From Chloroflexota bacterium (GTDB taxonomy: Bacteria > Chloroflexota > Anaerolineae > Anaerolineales > Villigracilaceae): a stretch of 5,511 bases of DNA. Location of the stretch: contig JAKANW010000256.1 in NCBI GenBank assembly GCA_021823555.1, forward strand, positions 1-5,511, given 5' to 3'. The notes under the pieces were generated by a model, which was given only the letters and a program-made list of their open reading frames with translations, was not told the DNA's origin and ran no database searches. Below are positions 4,293-5,511 of the stretch, in pieces (position 1 is the stretch's first letter; each line of letters opens with the position of its first letter). The position numbers and the translations under genes were made by a program.

Positions 4293-5324
4293 ATGAAACG
4301 AATCCCCTTTCTGGACTCACACACCGGCGGCGAGCCGACCCGTTTAATCGAAACGCTTCCTTTCGACCTCGGGCCTGGTTCCGTGGCCGAGAAGTTATCC
4401 CGTCTGAAAGCGGAGCACGATGACCTGCGCCGAACCGTCCTGCTCGAACCGCGCGGCTCGGACGTGCTGGTCGGCGCGTTGCTCGTCCCGCCAGGTGACC
4501 CGACCTGCGGGTTTGGCGTCATCTTTTTCAACAACGTTGGCTACCTCGGTATGTGCGGACATGGGACGATCGGCCTCATCGCATCCCTCGCCTATCTGGG
4601 AAAAGTTCAGCCTGGTGTGATTCGGGTTGAGACTCCTGTTGGGACTGTTGAAGCAACTTTGCATCCTATGTCATTGCGAGGAGCGAACGATAGTGAGCGA
4701 CGAAGCAATCCCATCATCGAACGGGAGATTGCTTCGGGCAAAGAGCAAGAGCGCCCTCGCAATGACATATATCCCAACAAGGTCTCCGTCAAAAATATCC
4801 CCGCTTATCGTCATCTGACTCACGTCCCTGTCACCGTGGATGGGAAAATCATTCACGGCGACGTGGCCTGGGGCGGCAACTGGTTCTTCCTCGTCCACGA
4901 TCACGGCATGGATGTGAACATGTCCAACATCGAAGCGCTGACCGATTTCTCGTGGCGTATCCGCGAGCAGTTGACCGCCAGTGGAATCACGGGCGCGGGC
5001 GGCGCGGAGATTGATCATGTCGAGTTGTTCGTCTCCACACCCGAAGCGGACAGCCAGAGTTTTGTGCTCTGCCCAGGCAAAGCCTACGACCGTTCGCCAT
5101 GCGGAACAGGAACGAGCGCAAAACTTGCCTGCTTATACGCCGATGGAAAATTGCAGGCAGGGCAAACGTGGAAACAACAAAGCGTTGTCGGCAGTATCTT
5201 TGAAGGCAGCGTGCAAGTGGAAGGTGATAAGATCATCCCGACCATCACAGGCGAGGCCTGGGTGATGGCAGAGGGTGTCATTTTGGTGGATGAGCGCGAT
5301 CCGTTTGGGAAGGGAATTGGATAG
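4293..5324 (+). CDS. 4-hydroxyproline 2-epimerase (proline racemase family) with 33-residue in-frame insertion
   Basis: A 343-residue cytosolic, cofactor-independent enzyme of the proline racemase family. Both catalytic cysteines are present: C88 in [10 protein letters not shown] and C270 in [13 protein letters not shown] Cys rather than Thr at the second site excludes the trans-3-hydroxyproline dehydratase branch. [11 protein letters not shown] (8-18) and AWGGNWFFL (192-200) are, from knowledge of the family, typical of 4-hydroxyproline 2-epimerases, which interconvert trans-4-hydroxy-L-proline and cis-4-hydroxy-D-proline. Residues 126-158 are encoded by a palindromic repeat and have no place in the family; removing them leaves 310 residues and a normal distance between the cysteines. 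The insertion falls between EATLHP and [12 protein letters not shown], where relatives have a short turn, so the enzyme may still fold. The start at 4293 has only a weak AGAGA (4284-4288). Proline racemase is the main alternative. Confidence 0.9.
   Translation: MKRIPFLDSHTGGEPTRLIETLPFDLGPGSVAEKLSRLKAEHDDLRRTVLLEPRGSDVLVGALLVPPGDPTCGFGVIFFNNVGYLGMCGHGTIGLIASLAYLGKVQPGVIRVETPVGTVEATLHPMSLRGANDSERRSNPIIEREIASGKEQERPRNDIYPNKVSVKNIPAYRHLTHVPVTVDGKIIHGDVAWGGNWFFLVHDHGMDVNMSNIEALTDFSWRIREQLTASGITGAGGAEIDHVELFVSTPEADSQSFVLCPGKAYDRSPCGTGTSAKLACLYADGKLQAGQTWKQQSVVGSIFEGSVQVEGDKIIPTITGEAWVMAEGVILVDERDPFGKGIG
4667..4769 (+). repeat. Palindromic repeat element, copy B, inserted in frame in the epimerase gene
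   Basis: A 103-bp near-palindrome with perfect 15-bp terminal inverted repeats, TATGTCATTGCGAGG (4667-4681) and CCTCGCAATGACATA (4755-4769). An inner perfect pair, CGAAGCAATC (4701-4710) and GATTGCTTCG (4727-4736), makes a second stem. The outermost TA on each side may be a target duplication, as in IS630/Tc1-type MITEs. The 99 bases inside those TA pairs equal 33 codons and contain no stop in the host frame, so they are translated into a charged peptide beginning [12 protein letters not shown]. Copy A, 390 bases upstream, is the same element with more decay. The family resembles the GTCATTGCGAG/GAAGCAATC palindromes seen in many bacterial genomes (recollection). Confidence 0.88.
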
Positions 5325-5335
5325 CCCGAAGGGCT
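5323..5335 (+). terminator. Short hairpin on the epimerase stop codon
   Basis: AGCCC and GGGCT form a 5-bp stem with a GAA loop that includes the last two bases of the TAG stop. It is followed by TCGTAAATT, which is not a proper U-run, so termination from this hairpin alone would be weak. It may act with the larger hairpin 10 bases further on. Confidence 0.4.
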
Positions 5336-5345
5336 TCGTAAATTA

Positions 5346-5369
5346 GCACGGGGGATTCCATCCCCGTGC
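5346..5369 (+). terminator. Strong hairpin downstream of the hydroxyproline operon
   Basis: GCACGGGG (5346-5353) and CCCCGTGC (5362-5369) form a perfect 8-bp GC-rich stem with an 8-base loop. No U-tract follows (the next bases are GGGTTGGC), so it could be an mRNA-stabilising 3' structure or a bidirectional block rather than a classical intrinsic terminator. It could also be an end of an intergenic repeat. Confidence 0.45.
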
Positions 5370-5511
5370 GGGTTGGCAGATGAGATGATGCCTGTTAAAC
5401 CAGAACAGACTCCCCGACGCGCGCCCCGCCCATCCGCAACGTCGCGCATCTGAAAACAGACCCTGCTTCGATAGGATTGATTCACGCCTTGTCATCGCAC
5501 GGGAATAAAAT
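5370..5511. other. Tail without a supported gene
   Basis: About 140 bases. On the plus strand the frame starting at 5399 stays open to the window edge but has no ATG or ribosome binding site. On the minus strand the frame ending at the TAA complementary to 5395-5397 gives 27 residues ending GGARVGESVLV, bounded upstream by a stop. AACAGAC occurs twice (5404-5410 and 5455-5461). The final bases GGGAATAAAAT could precede an ATG at the edge, but this cannot be judged without the next bases. I see no RNA gene. Confidence 0.4.

Noticed and set aside
4190..4767. CRISPR array formed by the two related repeats
   Set aside because: There are only two copies, 390 bp apart with a gene part between them, and the repeats are long imperfect palindromes without spacers.
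4667..4769. Treating the epimerase as a pseudogene because of the repeat insertion
   Set aside because: The frame is unbroken, no stop is introduced, and both catalytic cysteines and flanking motifs are intact, so loss of function cannot be assumed.
5084..5485. Minus-strand frame of 133 codons across the epimerase 3' end and the tail
   Set aside because: Most of it is antisense to the conserved C-terminal half of the epimerase, it runs through two hairpins, and it shows no domain signature.

Overview
The window looks like chromosomal DNA of a free-living bacterium, most likely of the Chloroflexota (Anaerolineae-like). That placement rests on recollection of similar gene families (AbrB/PIN pairs, FGE-fold proteins with N-terminal HTH domains, bi-domain oxidoreductases, GTCATTGCGAGG-type palindromes) and not on a marker gene, so it is tentative. 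Nearly all genes read left to right.

Layout. (1) Positions 1-648 are the GC-rich 3' end of a Gfo/Idh/MocA-type oxidoreductase, probably the C-terminal half of a bi-domain sugar dehydrogenase. (2) Positions 645-1404 hold a compact type II toxin-antitoxin operon: an AbrB-fold antitoxin and a PIN-domain ribonuclease toxin whose reading frames overlap. A near-consensus promoter begins on the stop codon of the upstream gene, and a 31-bp inverted repeat covers its -10 box. (3) Positions 1405-1818 carry a probable terminator, a small possible minus-strand gene with a good ribosome binding site, and a palindrome-rich divergent control region. (4) Positions 1819-3261 encode an AT-rich, 480-residue protein with an N-terminal HTH-like region and a C-terminal formylglycine-generating-enzyme (FGE/SUMF1) fold. 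It lacks the catalytic cysteines, and its last 40 or so residues resemble the variable region of diversity-generating-retroelement targets. No reverse transcriptase or template repeat is visible here. (5) Positions 3315-5324 hold a two-gene GC-rich operon, a DapA/NAL-family lyase-deaminase followed by a 4-hydroxyproline 2-epimerase-like protein. Together they fit the hydroxyproline degradation route: trans-4-hydroxy-L-proline to cis-4-hydroxy-D-proline, then (after an oxidase not in the window) deamination of pyrroline-4-hydroxy-2-carboxylate to 2-oxoglutarate semialdehyde. (6) Positions 5325-5511 hold two hairpins and no convincing gene.

The most notable feature is a pair of related palindromic elements of about 90-103 bp in the hydroxyproline operon. 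One copy sits in the gap between the two genes. The other lies inside the epimerase gene, in frame and without stops, adding 33 residues between two conserved blocks while leaving both catalytic cysteines intact. This resembles the in-frame palindromic element insertions known from Rickettsia genes. The AT-rich 1405-3261 block between GC-rich metabolic genes looks like an accessory insertion.
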